32,730 nucleotides of DNA. Origin: an uncultured Clostridium sp. GTDB taxonomy: Bacteria; Bacillota; Clostridia; Lachnospirales; Lachnospiraceae. A model generated the notes under the pieces. The model ran no database searches. It saw only the letters and a program-made list of their open reading frames with translations, and was not told the origin of the DNA. Shown here piece by piece: positions 15,408 through 24,960 of the stretch. Within the stretch, counting starts at the first letter, position 1, and the number at the start of each line of letters is the position of its first letter. The stretch spans positions 1-32,730 of the forward strand of contig CALAAS010000010.1 in the NCBI GenBank assembly GCA_937885015.1. The letters run 5' to 3'. The translations under genes were made by a program, and so were the position numbers.

Positions 15408-17583
15408 TGTAGATGTAGTCCGGATCCGGGAAAACACCATCCAGCTCAATGGATGGGCCATCGGAAAAACCCCGGATTCGAAGATCACATACCGGGTAGA
15501 AGACGCCTCCCGGAGGCCCATAGAGTTTAAGTATGTGGCGACACGCCGGGATGATGTGAGTCAGATTTATTACGGCCAGGTTTTGGAGCGGGAACTGGGA
15601 TTTGACATCCAGTTTCCCTATGAGCGGGGGCGTGATTATTATCTGATTATTACCTGTGACGGGCGCAGCGCCCGGGTAAAATACAATGAAGATCTGATCC
15701 GAAAACGCAGCAGCGTGGCGCACAAACGGATGCAGAAAATCCGGGATCTGATGAACATGGAGACGGTGCGCGTCTGTCTGGATTTCTGGAAGGAGAATGG
15801 TCTGCGCGCCCTGCTTGTCAAATCAAAGCACAAGCTGCAGGGATTGGACAATGATTATGATTATGGAGAATGGTACTCACTGACGAGGCCGACGGAGGAA
15901 GAACTGGAGCGGCAGCGGGCAGAGCAGATCCCATATGGGCCTAAGTTTTCCATTGTTATCCCGGCCTATAAGACGCCGGATCGGTATCTGCGGGAGATGT
16001 TGGATTCCATCGAGGCCCAGACCTATGAAAACTGGGAAGTCTGTGTGGCAGACGGAAGTCCCAGAGGACAAAGCTCCGAGCGGGTTCTGGAGCGGTATGC
16101 CCAGCGGGATCGACGTTTTAAGTACGTGATTCTCGGGGAAAATAAGGGGATTTCCGGAAATACCAATGCCGCCATGGATATGGCGGCGGGAGATTATATT
16201 GTTCTGGCAGATCACGACGACATGCTGACGCCGGATGCGCTTTATGAGTGTGCCAGGATGTTGTGCGAGAATCCGGACTGCGACTGTCTGTATTCCGATG
16301 AGGATAAGATGGACATGGACGGAGGGGCCCTATTCGACCCGCATTTCAAGCCGGATTTCAATATTGATCTGCTTTGCAGCGTTAATTATATCTGCCACCT
16401 GTTTGTGGTAAGTCATGATTTGGCGGCCCGGGTCGGCGGTTTTCGTCAGGAGTTTGACGGGGCGCAGGATTATGACTTTATTTTCCGCTGTACGGAGGCA
16501 GCCGGGAAGATCTGTCATATCCCCAGGGTACTCTATCACTGGCGCTGCCATAAGGATTCCACGGCCAGCAACCCGGAGAGTAAGCTGTATGCCTTTGAGG
16601 CCGGTTCCAGGGCTATTATGGCCCATTATGAGCGGGTCGGAATCGAGGCGGAGCGGGTGGAAAAGGGAGTGGATTACGGAATCTACCACAGTATTTATCG
16701 TATCATCGGCGATTCGCTGGTATCCATCATCATTCCCAATAAGGATCACCACGAGGATCTGGACACTTGCCTGCGGGCCATCGAAGAGCGGGCCACCTAC
16801 CGGAATGTGGAGTTTATTATTGTAGAAAACAACAGCACCAAAGAAGAGACCTTCACCTATTATGAGAAGATCCAGAAGGAATTTTCCAATGTTCGTGTGG
16901 TGCGCTGGGAGCGGGAATTCAATTATTCTGCCATCAATAATTTCGGTGAGACTTTTGCCAGAGGAGAGTATCTTCTCTTTTTGAACAATGACACAGAACT
17001 GATTGCAGAAAACTTCATCGAGGAGATGGTGGGACTCTGCCAGCGGGAGGACGTCGGTGCAGTGGGTGCAAGACTTTTGTATCAGGATGATACCATCCAG
17101 CATGCGGGAGTTGTTGTCGGGTTCGGCGGAATTGCCGGACACACGTTTATCGGACTGCATCGGGCGGAAAACAGCTATTTCCATCGCGCCATGAGCACTC
17201 AGGATTACAGTGCCGTGACGGCGGCCTGCATGATGACGAAGAAGAAATTGTTCGAGGACGTGGGCGGCTTTTCGGAGGAGCTGGCTGTGGCTTTCAATGA
17301 CATTGATTTCTGCATGAAGGTGCGGGCAGCCGGAAAACTGGTGGTCTATAATCCCTACGCGCTTTTGTACCACTATGAGTCCAAATCCAGAGGTCTGGAA
17401 GACACGCCGGAAAAGGTGGCGCGGTTTAATCGGGAGATCCGGATTTTTGCGGATAAATGGCCGGAAATTCTTCGGGACGGCGATCCCTATTATAATCCGA
17501 ACCTGACGCTGCGCAAGTCCAATTTTGCCCTTCGGGATCTGAAAAAAGAGAAGATCGGGGAACCGTATCGGCTGGAGGTATAA
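15397..17583 (+). CDS. Two-domain family 2 glycosyltransferase with N-terminal extension
   Basis: The 728-residue cytosolic protein contains two GT2 domains in tandem. The first starts at FSIVIPAYKTP (about 184), with the metal-binding motif DHDD at 272-275. The second starts at SIIIPNKDHHEDL (about 443), with NNDT at 530-533. Residues 1 to about 120 form a beta-rich N-terminal domain (VRIRENTIQLNGWAIG) seen in some large rhamnosyltransferase-like proteins; its function is unknown to me. Two GT2 domains suggest it adds two consecutive sugars of the repeat unit. I chose ATG 15397, which overlaps the previous gene by 11 bases. A TTG at 15370 would add nine residues and is less likely. The next glycosyltransferase follows after 6 bases. 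Confidence 0.87.
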   Translation: MKFNVDVVRIRENTIQLNGWAIGKTPDSKITYRVEDASRRPIEFKYVATRRDDVSQIYYGQVLERELGFDIQFPYERGRDYYLIITCDGRSARVKYNEDLIRKRSSVAHKRMQKIRDLMNMETVRVCLDFWKENGLRALLVKSKHKLQGLDNDYDYGEWYSLTRPTEEELERQRAEQIPYGPKFSIVIPAYKTPDRYLREMLDSIEAQTYENWEVCVADGSPRGQSSERVLERYAQRDRRFKYVILGENKGISGNTNAAMDMAAGDYIVLADHDDMLTPDALYECARMLCENPDCDCLYSDEDKMDMDGGALFDPHFKPDFNIDLLCSVNYICHLFVVSHDLAARVGGFRQEFDGAQDYDFIFRCTEAAGKICHIPRVLYHWRCHKDSTASNPESKLYAFEAGSRAIMAHYERVGIEAERVEKGVDYGIYHSIYRIIGDSLVSIIIPNKDHHEDLDTCLRAIEERATYRNVEFIIVENNSTKEETFTYYEKIQKEFSNVRVVRWEREFNYSAINNFGETFARGEYLLFLNNDTELIAENFIEEMVGLCQREDVGAVGARLLYQDDTIQHAGVVVGFGGIAGHTFIGLHRAENSYFHRAMSTQDYSAVTAACMMTKKKLFEDVGGFSEELAVAFNDIDFCMKVRAAGKLVVYNPYALLYHYESKSRGLEDTPEKVARFNREIRIFADKWPEILRDGDPYYNPNLTLRKSNFALRDLKKEKIGEPYRLEV

Positions 17584-17589
17584 GCCAGA

Positions 17590-18582
17590 ATGGAAATTAC
17601 GACGACGATTATCATTCCCAATTATAACGGGATGCGTTTTTTGGAGGATTGCATCTGTTCTCTGAAAACCCAGACCTATCCGAACTTTCGGATCCTGGTG
17701 GTGGACAACGGTTCCACCGACGGGAGTGCAGAGTGGCTTAGGGAACGGAAAATTGACACGATTTTTTTGTCTGAAAATACAGGATTTTCCGGTGCGGTCA
17801 ACGCAGGAATCCAGGCATCGGATACCCCCTATGTGATTTTGCTGAACAATGATGTGCGGGTGGATGAATACTATGTGGCGGAGATGATTCGGGCCATTGG
17901 CCAATCAGAACGGATTTTTTCTGTCAGCAGCCGGATGATTCAGATGTATCATCCGGAGCTTCTGGACGATGCGGGGGATATGTATTCGGTTATGGGGTGG
18001 GCGTACCAGCGGGGAGTTGGGCAGCCGATCCGCCGTTTTCGGAAACCCTGCCGTGTTTTTTCTGCCTGTGCCGGTGCGGCTATTTACAGGCGGGTCGTAT
18101 TTGAGGAGATCGGCTATTTTGATGAAATGCATTTTGCCTATCTGGAGGATCTGGACGTGGGATACCGAGCCAGGATTGCCGGATATGACAATGTTTACTG
18201 TCCTGGCGCCGTAGTATGGCATGTGGGCAGCGGAACCAGCGGTTCCAGATACAATTCTTTTAAGGTAAAGCTGGCAGCGCGGAATAATGTGTATGTAAAT
18301 TATAAAAATATGCCGTGGCCGCAGCTTTTCATAAATGCGGTTCCGATCGCAGCGGGGATATTTCTGAAATATCTGTTTTTCAGGAAACTGGGGTATGAAA
18401 AAGACTATCTGGAGGGTCTGAAGGAAGGGGTTCGGACGGCGGGAAGATGCAAAAAAGTACCGTTTCGTCGGAAAAACCTGAAACAGTATGCGGCTATTGA
18501 ACTGGAACTTATAGCCGGGGCCTTCCTGTATGTGTATGAGTTTGCCTTGAGGCGGATGAGGAAGAAAGAAAGCGAAAGTTGA
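17590..18582 (+). CDS. Family 2 glycosyltransferase, rhamnosyltransferase-like
   Basis: This 330-residue protein has a single GT2 domain: TTTIIIPNYNGMRFL at the start, VVDNGSTDGS for nucleotide binding, and NNDVRVD at 86-92 as the DxD-like site. The acceptor-side motif AYLEDLDVGYRARIAG follows. This pattern is typical of the WbbL/rhamnosyltransferase group that adds a deoxyhexose to a lipid-linked intermediate. A hydrophobic segment near residues 240-262 may attach it to the membrane. GGAGG lies 11 bases before the ATG, inside the end of the preceding gene. It is followed after 8 bases by an LCP gene, so it lies in the core of the polysaccharide operon. The donor sugar is not known. Confidence 0.87.
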   Translation: MEITTTIIIPNYNGMRFLEDCICSLKTQTYPNFRILVVDNGSTDGSAEWLRERKIDTIFLSENTGFSGAVNAGIQASDTPYVILLNNDVRVDEYYVAEMIRAIGQSERIFSVSSRMIQMYHPELLDDAGDMYSVMGWAYQRGVGQPIRRFRKPCRVFSACAGAAIYRRVVFEEIGYFDEMHFAYLEDLDVGYRARIAGYDNVYCPGAVVWHVGSGTSGSRYNSFKVKLAARNNVYVNYKNMPWPQLFINAVPIAAGIFLKYLFFRKLGYEKDYLEGLKEGVRTAGRCKKVPFRRKNLKQYAAIELELIAGAFLYVYEFALRRMRKKESES

Positions 18583-18590
18583 GGTATCTT

Positions 18591-20498
18591 ATGAATTACG
18601 AAGACGATGAACTGGAGCGGATGCGCGCCCGCAGAGAACGGAGACGGAATATGTCTGCCAGCCATGGCAGGCAGAATGCAGCCGGAAATACCGGGAATCG
18701 GGGACACCGGGGAGCGGAGGAAAGCAACTCCCGAAGCAGAGGATCCGGGACGGCATTTCACTCCAGTTACAGTGGACCGAAAAATGGTTCATCTTCCGGA
18801 GGAAGAAAAAACAGCCACGCCCGAACCAGGATGGCGGAGAGGAAGAGAAAAAAGAGGATCATCGCACTGGAAGTGGCGGCAATCCTGCTTCTGCTGGTGA
18901 TCGGCGGGTGCTGGTACGTGTATGAGAGAACCTTCGGCGCTCTCCAGAAGATAGAGTTTAATGAGGATGAAGTAAAGAATCTGAATCTGACAGAGGAACA
19001 GCTGGCAGGAATGAAGGGCTATATGACAGTGGCATGTTTTGGTGTGGACTCCAGAAAATCCGATGGCCTGGTGGACGGGCAGCTCCGGGTGGGAAAGGGA
19101 ACCAATGCGGACGTAAATATTATTGCCAACATTAACCTGGAAACGGGAGAGATCCGCCTGGTTTCGGTATTCCGTGACAGCTATCTGAATATCAACGACA
19201 AAAATTCTTATAATAAGATTAACGCAGCCTATGCGCAGGGCGGTCCGGAGCAGGCGGTCAAGGCCCTGAATAAAAACCTGGGACTTAATATTACCCAGTA
19301 TGCGACATTTAACTGGAAGGCTGTGGCGGATGCCATCAATCTTCTGGGCGGTGTGGATATCACCATCAGTGAGAATGAGTTTTCCTGGATTAACTCCTAC
19401 ATTACGGAGACAGTAAAGGAAACGGGAATTGGATCAACACAGCTGACCCACGCGGGAGAGGTACATTTGGACGGCGTGCAGGCGGTTGCCTATGGGCGTC
19501 TGCGCCTTGGAGATACGGATTACGCCAGAACAGAGCGCCAGAGAATTATTCTGAGCAAGGCATTTGAGAAGGCGAAAACGGCAGACTGGGCAACGCTGAA
19601 CTGCATCCTCTACACGGTAATGCCGCAGCTGGCTACGAATATTACAATTACGGACCTGGTTCCGCTGGCCAGAAATATTACCAGCTATCATTTAAGCGAG
19701 ACAGCCGGTTTCCCCAACGCCAGAGGTGAGATGGATATCGGGAAGGTCGGTGACTGTGTAGTGCCGCAGACTCTGGAGTCCAATGTGAAGGAGCTGCATG
19801 CGTTCCTGTACGGGGAAGAGAATTATGTGGTGCCGGATAATGTGCGCCAGTACAGCAACCACATAGCAGAGGTAACGGGACTGACAAAAGAAGGGAAACC
19901 GGTCGGTCATGTTCCGGTGGATCAGGGCGTTAACGCCAGCGTCTACGTAAAAGGGAAAGCAAAACGGGCGGCAGAGAAGGCGGCCGCCGAGGCGGCGGAG
20001 GAAGCAGCCAGAGCTTCAAGAGAGGCTCAGTCCACCGAGGAGTCCTCCATCGACGAGTCGGCGGAATCTTCCACCGGTGAGAGTGGAACCTTTGATGAAT
20101 CTATGTTGGATCCAGATGAGGAGTGGCTGGATGACTGGAGCGAAGACTGGTATGAGGACTGGGAAGACGGCCAGGATGGTCCGGGGAGTGAGGGACCGGG
20201 GGCTCAGAGTAAACCCACCAGGCCAGGCAGCGGGCCCAGCGGTCCCTCCGGAAGTCAGGAGTCTACAGCGCCATCCGATAAAACGAATAATTCCGGAAAA
20301 CATAATGGTGAGACTGCTTCTGGAAAACCCGGGATGGAATCGTCTGCCGGAAGTCAGACACCATCTACTACGGCGGCGGCCCGTCCGGACGGAAACGGCC
20401 CGGCCGGCGGCGTACAAAGCCCGGTGGCGACCAGGGAGGATGCCGGGAATTCTGCTAATGCCAGCGGAAATGGTTCACCGGGGCCCGGGACATTTTGA
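18591..20498 (+). CDS. LytR-CpsA-Psr (LCP) family protein 1
   Basis: The 635-residue protein is a wall-polymer ligase of the LCP family, which moves polysaccharide or teichoic acid from undecaprenyl diphosphate to peptidoglycan. It has a basic, disordered cytosolic start (1-88), one membrane helix (about 90-110) and an extracellular LCP domain (about 134-410). Expected Arg and Asp residues are present in SVFRDSYLNI and DYARTERQR, with FNWKAVADAINLLGG and GVQAVAYGRLRLGD as further signatures. From about residue 450 the tail is low in complexity: Ala-Glu-rich, then Asp/Trp-rich (EEWLDDWSEDWYEDWEDG), then Gly-Ser-Pro-rich. I chose ATG 18591 with GAGG 6 bases upstream instead of a TTG at 18579. 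It is paralogous to the LCP protein at 21977. Confidence 0.92.
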   Translation: MNYEDDELERMRARRERRRNMSASHGRQNAAGNTGNRGHRGAEESNSRSRGSGTAFHSSYSGPKNGSSSGGRKNSHARTRMAERKRKKRIIALEVAAILLLLVIGGCWYVYERTFGALQKIEFNEDEVKNLNLTEEQLAGMKGYMTVACFGVDSRKSDGLVDGQLRVGKGTNADVNIIANINLETGEIRLVSVFRDSYLNINDKNSYNKINAAYAQGGPEQAVKALNKNLGLNITQYATFNWKAVADAINLLGGVDITISENEFSWINSYITETVKETGIGSTQLTHAGEVHLDGVQAVAYGRLRLGDTDYARTERQRIILSKAFEKAKTADWATLNCILYTVMPQLATNITITDLVPLARNITSYHLSETAGFPNARGEMDIGKVGDCVVPQTLESNVKELHAFLYGEENYVVPDNVRQYSNHIAEVTGLTKEGKPVGHVPVDQGVNASVYVKGKAKRAAEKAAAEAAEEAARASREAQSTEESSIDESAESSTGESGTFDESMLDPDEEWLDDWSEDWYEDWEDGQDGPGSEGPGAQSKPTRPGSGPSGPSGSQESTAPSDKTNNSGKHNGETASGKPGMESSAGSQTPSTTAAARPDGNGPAGGVQSPVATREDAGNSANASGNGSPGPGTF

Positions 20499-20527
20499 TG
20501 AATAACGATAAGATCAGGTGAGATACT

Positions 20528-21949
20528 ATGATAAAAGATAACCAGAAACGGCTGAATCATTTTCATGTGGCGCTGGATGCGTTTGTCATCCTGCTCTCCT
20601 ACGGGCTGGCTTGGTTTATCGTAAACGGTACGCCGTGGTTTAATGTGACAGTGCATAATAAGAATGCTATGGCGGTGGTCTATCTGGCCGCCGGCATTCT
20701 TATTGTGCCATTTTATCTGATTTTGTATGGGGGATTCCATCTTTATACTCCAAAGCGGGTACAGGGGCGGCGCCTGGAGCTGGCAAACCTGTTTAAGGCT
20801 AATACCATTGGACTTCTCGCCATTTCTCTGATTCTGTATCTGGGTGGGAAAAACGATTATTTTCATAACTTTTCCCGCTCCATGGTATTTCTGTTTTTTT
20901 CGATCAATATTGTGGCAGAGTGCCTGATGCGCAATCTTCTGCGGTATTTTCTCCGCTCCATGCGCTCGAAGGGTTATAACCAGAAACACCTGCTTTTAGT
21001 GGGCTACAGCCGGGCGGCAGAGGGGTTTATTGACCGTGTCAATGTAAACCCGGAATGGGGATATAAAATCAGAGGAATTCTGGATGATCACGAGGAGTGG
21101 GGAAAAGAATATAAGGGAGTTCGGGTCATTGGAAAGATTCAGGATCTGGATACTATTTTGGAGCTGAACACTCTGGATGAGATTGCCATTACTTTGAGCA
21201 TTCGGGAATACGAAAAACTGGAGCGGATTGTGGCGGGCTGCGAAAAATCGGGCGTACACACAAAATTCATTCCAGATTACAATAATTTTATTCCCACAAA
21301 ACCGTTTATGGAAGACCTGCAGGGTCTTCCGGTCATTCATATCCGCCATGTGCCGCTGACAAGTCTGGTAAATGCAACCATGAAGAGAGCAGTGGATTTG
21401 TTTGGGGCTCTGGTGGCTCTGATTTTGTTTTCTCCTATTATGGCAGTAACCGCGTTGCTGATTAAAATCACATCTCCGGGGCCGATTATCTTCAGTCAGG
21501 AACGTGTGGGACTTCACAATAAGCCATTCAAGATGTACAAATTCCGCTCTATGGCCGTTCAGTCGGCTGCGAAGGAGAAGAGTCAGTGGACTACGCCGGG
21601 AGATCCTCGGGTTACACCGGTGGGAAAGTTTATTCGAAAAACGAGTATTGATGAGATGCCGCAGCTGTTCAATGTGCTGAAGGGGGATATGAGTCTGGTG
21701 GGCCCCAGGCCGGAACGTCCTTTCTTTGTGGAAAAATTTAAGGAGGAGATTCCGCGCTATATGATTAAGCATCAGGTTCGTCCTGGAATGACTGGATGGG
21801 CTCAGGTCAATGGGTATCGGGGAGACACGTCCATTACCAGACGAATTGAGCATGACCTTTATTATATAGAAAACTGGACGCTTGGATTTGACTTTAAGAT
21901 CCTGTTTTTAACGTTTTTCAAGGGTTTTATCAATAAAAACGCATATTAA
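20528..21949 (+). CDS. Initiating undecaprenyl-phosphate sugar phosphotransferase (WcaJ/CpsE type)
   Basis: This 473-residue membrane enzyme starts repeat-unit synthesis by transferring a hexose-1-phosphate from a nucleotide sugar to undecaprenyl phosphate. Four N-terminal helices (about 12-125) are followed by a CoA-binding-like Rossmann region (LLVGYSRAAEGF). The catalytic bacterial sugar transferase domain starts at M285 (MKRAVDLFGALVALILFSP) and contains FSQERVG, KMYKFRSM, D375-E376-M-PQLFNVLKGDMS, LVGPRPERP and GMTGWAQVNGYRG. The Asp-Glu pair and the PRP motif are the known active-site features of this family. The ribosome site is AGGTGA just before ATG 20528. It is flanked on both sides by LCP genes. 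Glucose or galactose as first sugar is typical of long PGTs, but the substrate is not determined by sequence. Confidence 0.92.
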   Translation: MIKDNQKRLNHFHVALDAFVILLSYGLAWFIVNGTPWFNVTVHNKNAMAVVYLAAGILIVPFYLILYGGFHLYTPKRVQGRRLELANLFKANTIGLLAISLILYLGGKNDYFHNFSRSMVFLFFSINIVAECLMRNLLRYFLRSMRSKGYNQKHLLLVGYSRAAEGFIDRVNVNPEWGYKIRGILDDHEEWGKEYKGVRVIGKIQDLDTILELNTLDEIAITLSIREYEKLERIVAGCEKSGVHTKFIPDYNNFIPTKPFMEDLQGLPVIHIRHVPLTSLVNATMKRAVDLFGALVALILFSPIMAVTALLIKITSPGPIIFSQERVGLHNKPFKMYKFRSMAVQSAAKEKSQWTTPGDPRVTPVGKFIRKTSIDEMPQLFNVLKGDMSLVGPRPERPFFVEKFKEEIPRYMIKHQVRPGMTGWAQVNGYRGDTSITRRIEHDLYYIENWTLGFDFKILFLTFFKGFINKNAY

Positions 21950-21976
21950 AAACGGGAGTTTTACGAGGATAATTGC

Positions 21977-23962
21977 ATGGGATATGATGAGGAGAAAGTG
22001 GACCGGCAGTCACGCAGAAGCAGAGCGCGACAGCCGGTTAAGAGAATGGGAGATCATGACACAAATCGAAGAAGAAAGGAAAGGCCCGGATATCAGACAT
22101 CCGGGCTTAACCTGATTACGGACTCTTTTTCAGGACAGGAGAGATCTGGAAAAAACGGATATAGTCAAAAGAGATGGGATCCAGGATTCAGCCGTGAGAG
22201 CCGTGGCTCGGAGCGGCGGGAGCTGGATGCCAGTTTGGGAAACCGGGCAGGGCGGCGAAGTTCCGGATCATCGGAAAGCCGAAGAAGGAAGCAGGAAAAG
22301 GAGTCTGTGAAAACGGACAAATCCAGTATTTATATGGATCCGGCGAAGCGAAGGGACAAAAAGAGAAAGCGGAAAATCCGTATGATTCTTCTGGAAGTAG
22401 TACTTTTGATGGGGATTCTGGCATTTGCCGGATATTCCTATGTGACCAGCAAACTGGATTTGATGCAGCGTCTTCCCTGGGATCCGGATGATATAAAGAA
22501 TATAGAGATTTCTGAGGAAAAGCAGGAGCAGATGCGCGGCTATTGGACTGTGGCGGTTTTCGGCGTGGACAGCCGGAATTCATCGGTGGGAAAAGGCAAT
22601 AATTCGGACGTCAATCTGTTGTGTAATATCAATCAGGACACGGGAGAGATCCGTCTGGTTTCAGTGTTCCGCGATACGTATTTGAATATCAGTGACAAAA
22701 ATCAGTATAACAAGCTGAATGCAGCCTATCTGCAGGGCGGCCCGGAGCAGGCGGTAAAAACCCTGAATAAAAATTTGGACCTGGATATTGATGATTATGC
22801 CACTTTTAACTGGAAGGCTGTGGCAGATGCCATCAATATTCTGGGTGGAATTGATGTGGAGATTACAAAGGCAGAGTTTTATTATATCAATGCCTTTATT
22901 TCCGAGACAGTGAAGGCAACTGGCGTTCCATCCACCCAGCTGAAATCTGCGGGAATGAACCACCTGGATGGTGTCCAGGCTGTGGCTTACGGGCGTTTGC
23001 GTTTGATGGATACAGATTATGCAAGAACGGAGCGGCAGCGTAAAGTTATTGCGCTGGCCTTTGAGAAGGCTAAGAAGGCGGACTGGGCCACACTGAACAA
23101 TGTGGTACAGACTGTATTTCCGCAGGTGGCAACCAGCGCAGATATTGGCGATATTCTGGCCATGGGACGAAATATTACGAAATACCATATCACAGAGACG
23201 ACAGGTTTTCCAAATGCAAGAGGCGAAGTGACATTTTCACGAAAAGGGGCCTGTGTGATTCCTCAGACGCTGGAAAAAAATGTAACGGAGCTTCACAAAT
23301 TCCTGTTTGGCGATGAAAATTATACGCCGACACCGATGGTTCGCTCCATCAGCCAGAAAATTGTTTCCGATACCGGCCTGGCGAAAGATGCGAAGCCGAT
23401 TGATTCTGTGGGAACAAGCGGAGGTTCGATACCGAAAACGACGGTATCTGCTGAGGAATCTCTGGAGGAAAGCAAAGAAAGTGCGGAATCTGAATCCGGC
23501 ACGGAGCAGTCCGGGGAGACTGGAACTGGGACTGAAACCGGGGAGAGCGGTCGGTATCCGGGAGAGACGGATGCGCAGGGAAATATGGTATTTCCGTCCG
23601 GCGGCCATGGAACAGAGGAAGAAAGCACAGGGCCGCTTGAAACATCCGGCCGTCCCGGAATAACGGAGTCGGAGAAAGAAACTGAGTCTGGAACTGGAAC
23701 ATCCAGTGGTCCTGAAGGCCAGCAGAGGCCTGGCGGTATGGTGGATGAAACGAAGGAACCGGAAATTCCGAGACCGGGAACGGGAGTTTCCGGCGGAGCC
23801 GGCCAGGGAATGGCAGGAAATGGAGGGCATCCGGCGGAGAGTACGGGAGCTGCCTCCGGGAATACTGGAGGCACCGGACAGAACGGGAGTCCGGATGGAA
23901 ACCGGAATCCCGGGGTCAATACGGATACGGGAATTATTATAGATCCGAGAAATGGATTTTGA
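21977..23962 (+). CDS. LytR-CpsA-Psr (LCP) family protein 2
   Basis: The 661-residue protein has the same architecture as the LCP protein at 18591. It has a basic, Arg/Ser-rich cytosolic start (1 to about 132), one membrane helix (about 135-155), an LCP domain (about 178-450) with SVFRDTYLNIS, FNWKAVADAINILGG and TDYARTERQR, and a disordered tail. The LCP domains of the two proteins share long identical runs and the same length. The N-terminal and C-terminal regions differ: here the tail is rich in Gly, Ser, Thr and Glu (TGTETGESG and similar) and lacks the Asp-Trp segment. GAGGA lies 7 bases before the ATG. The duplication suggests that two polymers, or two attachment sites, are served, or simple redundancy. 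Confidence 0.92.
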   Translation: MGYDEEKVDRQSRRSRARQPVKRMGDHDTNRRRKERPGYQTSGLNLITDSFSGQERSGKNGYSQKRWDPGFSRESRGSERRELDASLGNRAGRRSSGSSESRRRKQEKESVKTDKSSIYMDPAKRRDKKRKRKIRMILLEVVLLMGILAFAGYSYVTSKLDLMQRLPWDPDDIKNIEISEEKQEQMRGYWTVAVFGVDSRNSSVGKGNNSDVNLLCNINQDTGEIRLVSVFRDTYLNISDKNQYNKLNAAYLQGGPEQAVKTLNKNLDLDIDDYATFNWKAVADAINILGGIDVEITKAEFYYINAFISETVKATGVPSTQLKSAGMNHLDGVQAVAYGRLRLMDTDYARTERQRKVIALAFEKAKKADWATLNNVVQTVFPQVATSADIGDILAMGRNITKYHITETTGFPNARGEVTFSRKGACVIPQTLEKNVTELHKFLFGDENYTPTPMVRSISQKIVSDTGLAKDAKPIDSVGTSGGSIPKTTVSAEESLEESKESAESESGTEQSGETGTGTETGESGRYPGETDAQGNMVFPSGGHGTEEESTGPLETSGRPGITESEKETESGTGTSSGPEGQQRPGGMVDETKEPEIPRPGTGVSGGAGQGMAGNGGHPAESTGAASGNTGGTGQNGSPDGNRNPGVNTDTGIIIDPRNGF

Positions 23963-24021
23963 GAAAATAGTTTGGAAAAGCATGTCTGGGAAATGGATTC
24001 CGATAAAGGGGAGGCGGCCGC

Positions 24022-24933
24022 ATGAATTTCAGTGGTCTGTATGAGATGCAGGGAATGCTGTTTACGCTGATGCTGCTGGGGGCTTTTTTAAAGCGCTTGG
24101 GGGTGATTACGAAAGAAGGAAAACAGATGCTGGCGGATCTGGTCATTTACGTAACATTACCCTGCAGTATTATAAAATCGTTTGAAATTGAACTGAGCGC
24201 AGAAATTTTAAAGAGCAGTGCGTTGGCACTGCTCATTTCCTGCCTGATTCAGGCTGGGTGTTACATTTTGAATATGTTTCTTTACCGGGGAGTGGAGGAA
24301 CGGAAGCGAAAGGTATTACTTTATGCGACTATGACCTCCAACGGCGGTATTCTGGGCAATCCGATTGCAGAGGGGATTTTTGGTCAGATGGGGTTGTTTT
24401 ATGCATCCATTTATCTGATTCCACAGAGAGCTGTTATGTGGTCTCTGGGGATGACATATTTTACGGAGTGTCCGGATCGGAAAACCCTGATCCGGAAAAT
24501 CTGTACCCATCCTTGTATTGCTGCGGTATTTATCGGCTTTGTGCTGATGTTTCTTCAGATCCGGGTACCAGGCTTCGCCGGTGATACAGTAGAATGTTTA
24601 AGCAGCGCAAATACATCTTTGTCCATGCTGTTTGTGGGAACGGTGTTGGCAGATGCAAAGCTGAGTACACTGGCAAGTCCGATTACCTGCTTTTACGCGG
24701 GAATTCGCCTGTTTGTGATTCCGGCTGCCGTGTGGGCGGGATGCCTGCTTTTTGGAGTGGACAGCCTGGTAACGGGGGTTTGTGTGGTGCTGGCGGGAAT
24801 GCCGGCCGCCAGTGTTACGGCTATTTTGGCTTCTAAATATAATGGAGATGAGATGTTCGCTACAAAATGTGTAGTATTCACAACGATTCTGTCTATGGTT
24901 ACGGTGCCGCTGTGGTGCCTGGTTCTGGCCTGA
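24022..24933 (+). CDS. AEC-family (auxin efflux carrier-like) transporter
   Basis: This 303-residue membrane protein has about 8 to 10 hydrophobic helices in two halves. Family-typical sequence includes a first half with VIYVTLPCSIIKSFE and SNGGILGNPIAEGIFG, and a second half ending in VLAGMPAASVTAILASKY and a final helix. AEC transporters in bacteria carry dicarboxylates such as malate or other organic anions. Length is normal for the family. GGGGAGG sits 7 bases before the ATG. It is the last gene of the rightward run, 59 bases after the second LCP gene, and it converges on the rRNA methyltransferase. A role in polysaccharide synthesis is not indicated; its place may be accidental. Confidence 0.85.
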   Translation: MNFSGLYEMQGMLFTLMLLGAFLKRLGVITKEGKQMLADLVIYVTLPCSIIKSFEIELSAEILKSSALALLISCLIQAGCYILNMFLYRGVEERKRKVLLYATMTSNGGILGNPIAEGIFGQMGLFYASIYLIPQRAVMWSLGMTYFTECPDRKTLIRKICTHPCIAAVFIGFVLMFLQIRVPGFAGDTVECLSSANTSLSMLFVGTVLADAKLSTLASPITCFYAGIRLFVIPAAVWAGCLLFGVDSLVTGVCVVLAGMPAASVTAILASKYNGDEMFATKCVVFTTILSMVTVPLWCLVLA

Positions 24934-24960
24934 CCGCGCTGCGGAGGAATTATTTTTCTT
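24934..24960 (+). terminator. Weak hairpin between convergent genes
   Basis: CCGC-GCT-GCGG (24934-24944) followed within a few bases by ATTATTTTTCTT lies in the 16-base gap between the AEC gene and the convergent methyltransferase gene. The stem is only 4 bases, so terminator function is uncertain. Confidence 0.3.

Noticed and set aside
14382..15521. Minus-strand open frame (379 codons) opposite the GtrB-like gene
   Set aside because: Shadow of a well-supported plus-strand gene with no start signal.
16330..17904. Long minus-strand open frame (524 codons) opposite the two-domain glycosyltransferase
   Set aside because: The plus strand carries unmistakable GT2 motifs; the antisense translation is rich in His, Arg and Ile without family features.
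23320..23919. Minus-strand Pro/Ser-rich open frame opposite the second LCP tail
   Set aside because: Produced by the low-complexity Gly/Ser/Glu codons of the LCP tail on the other strand.
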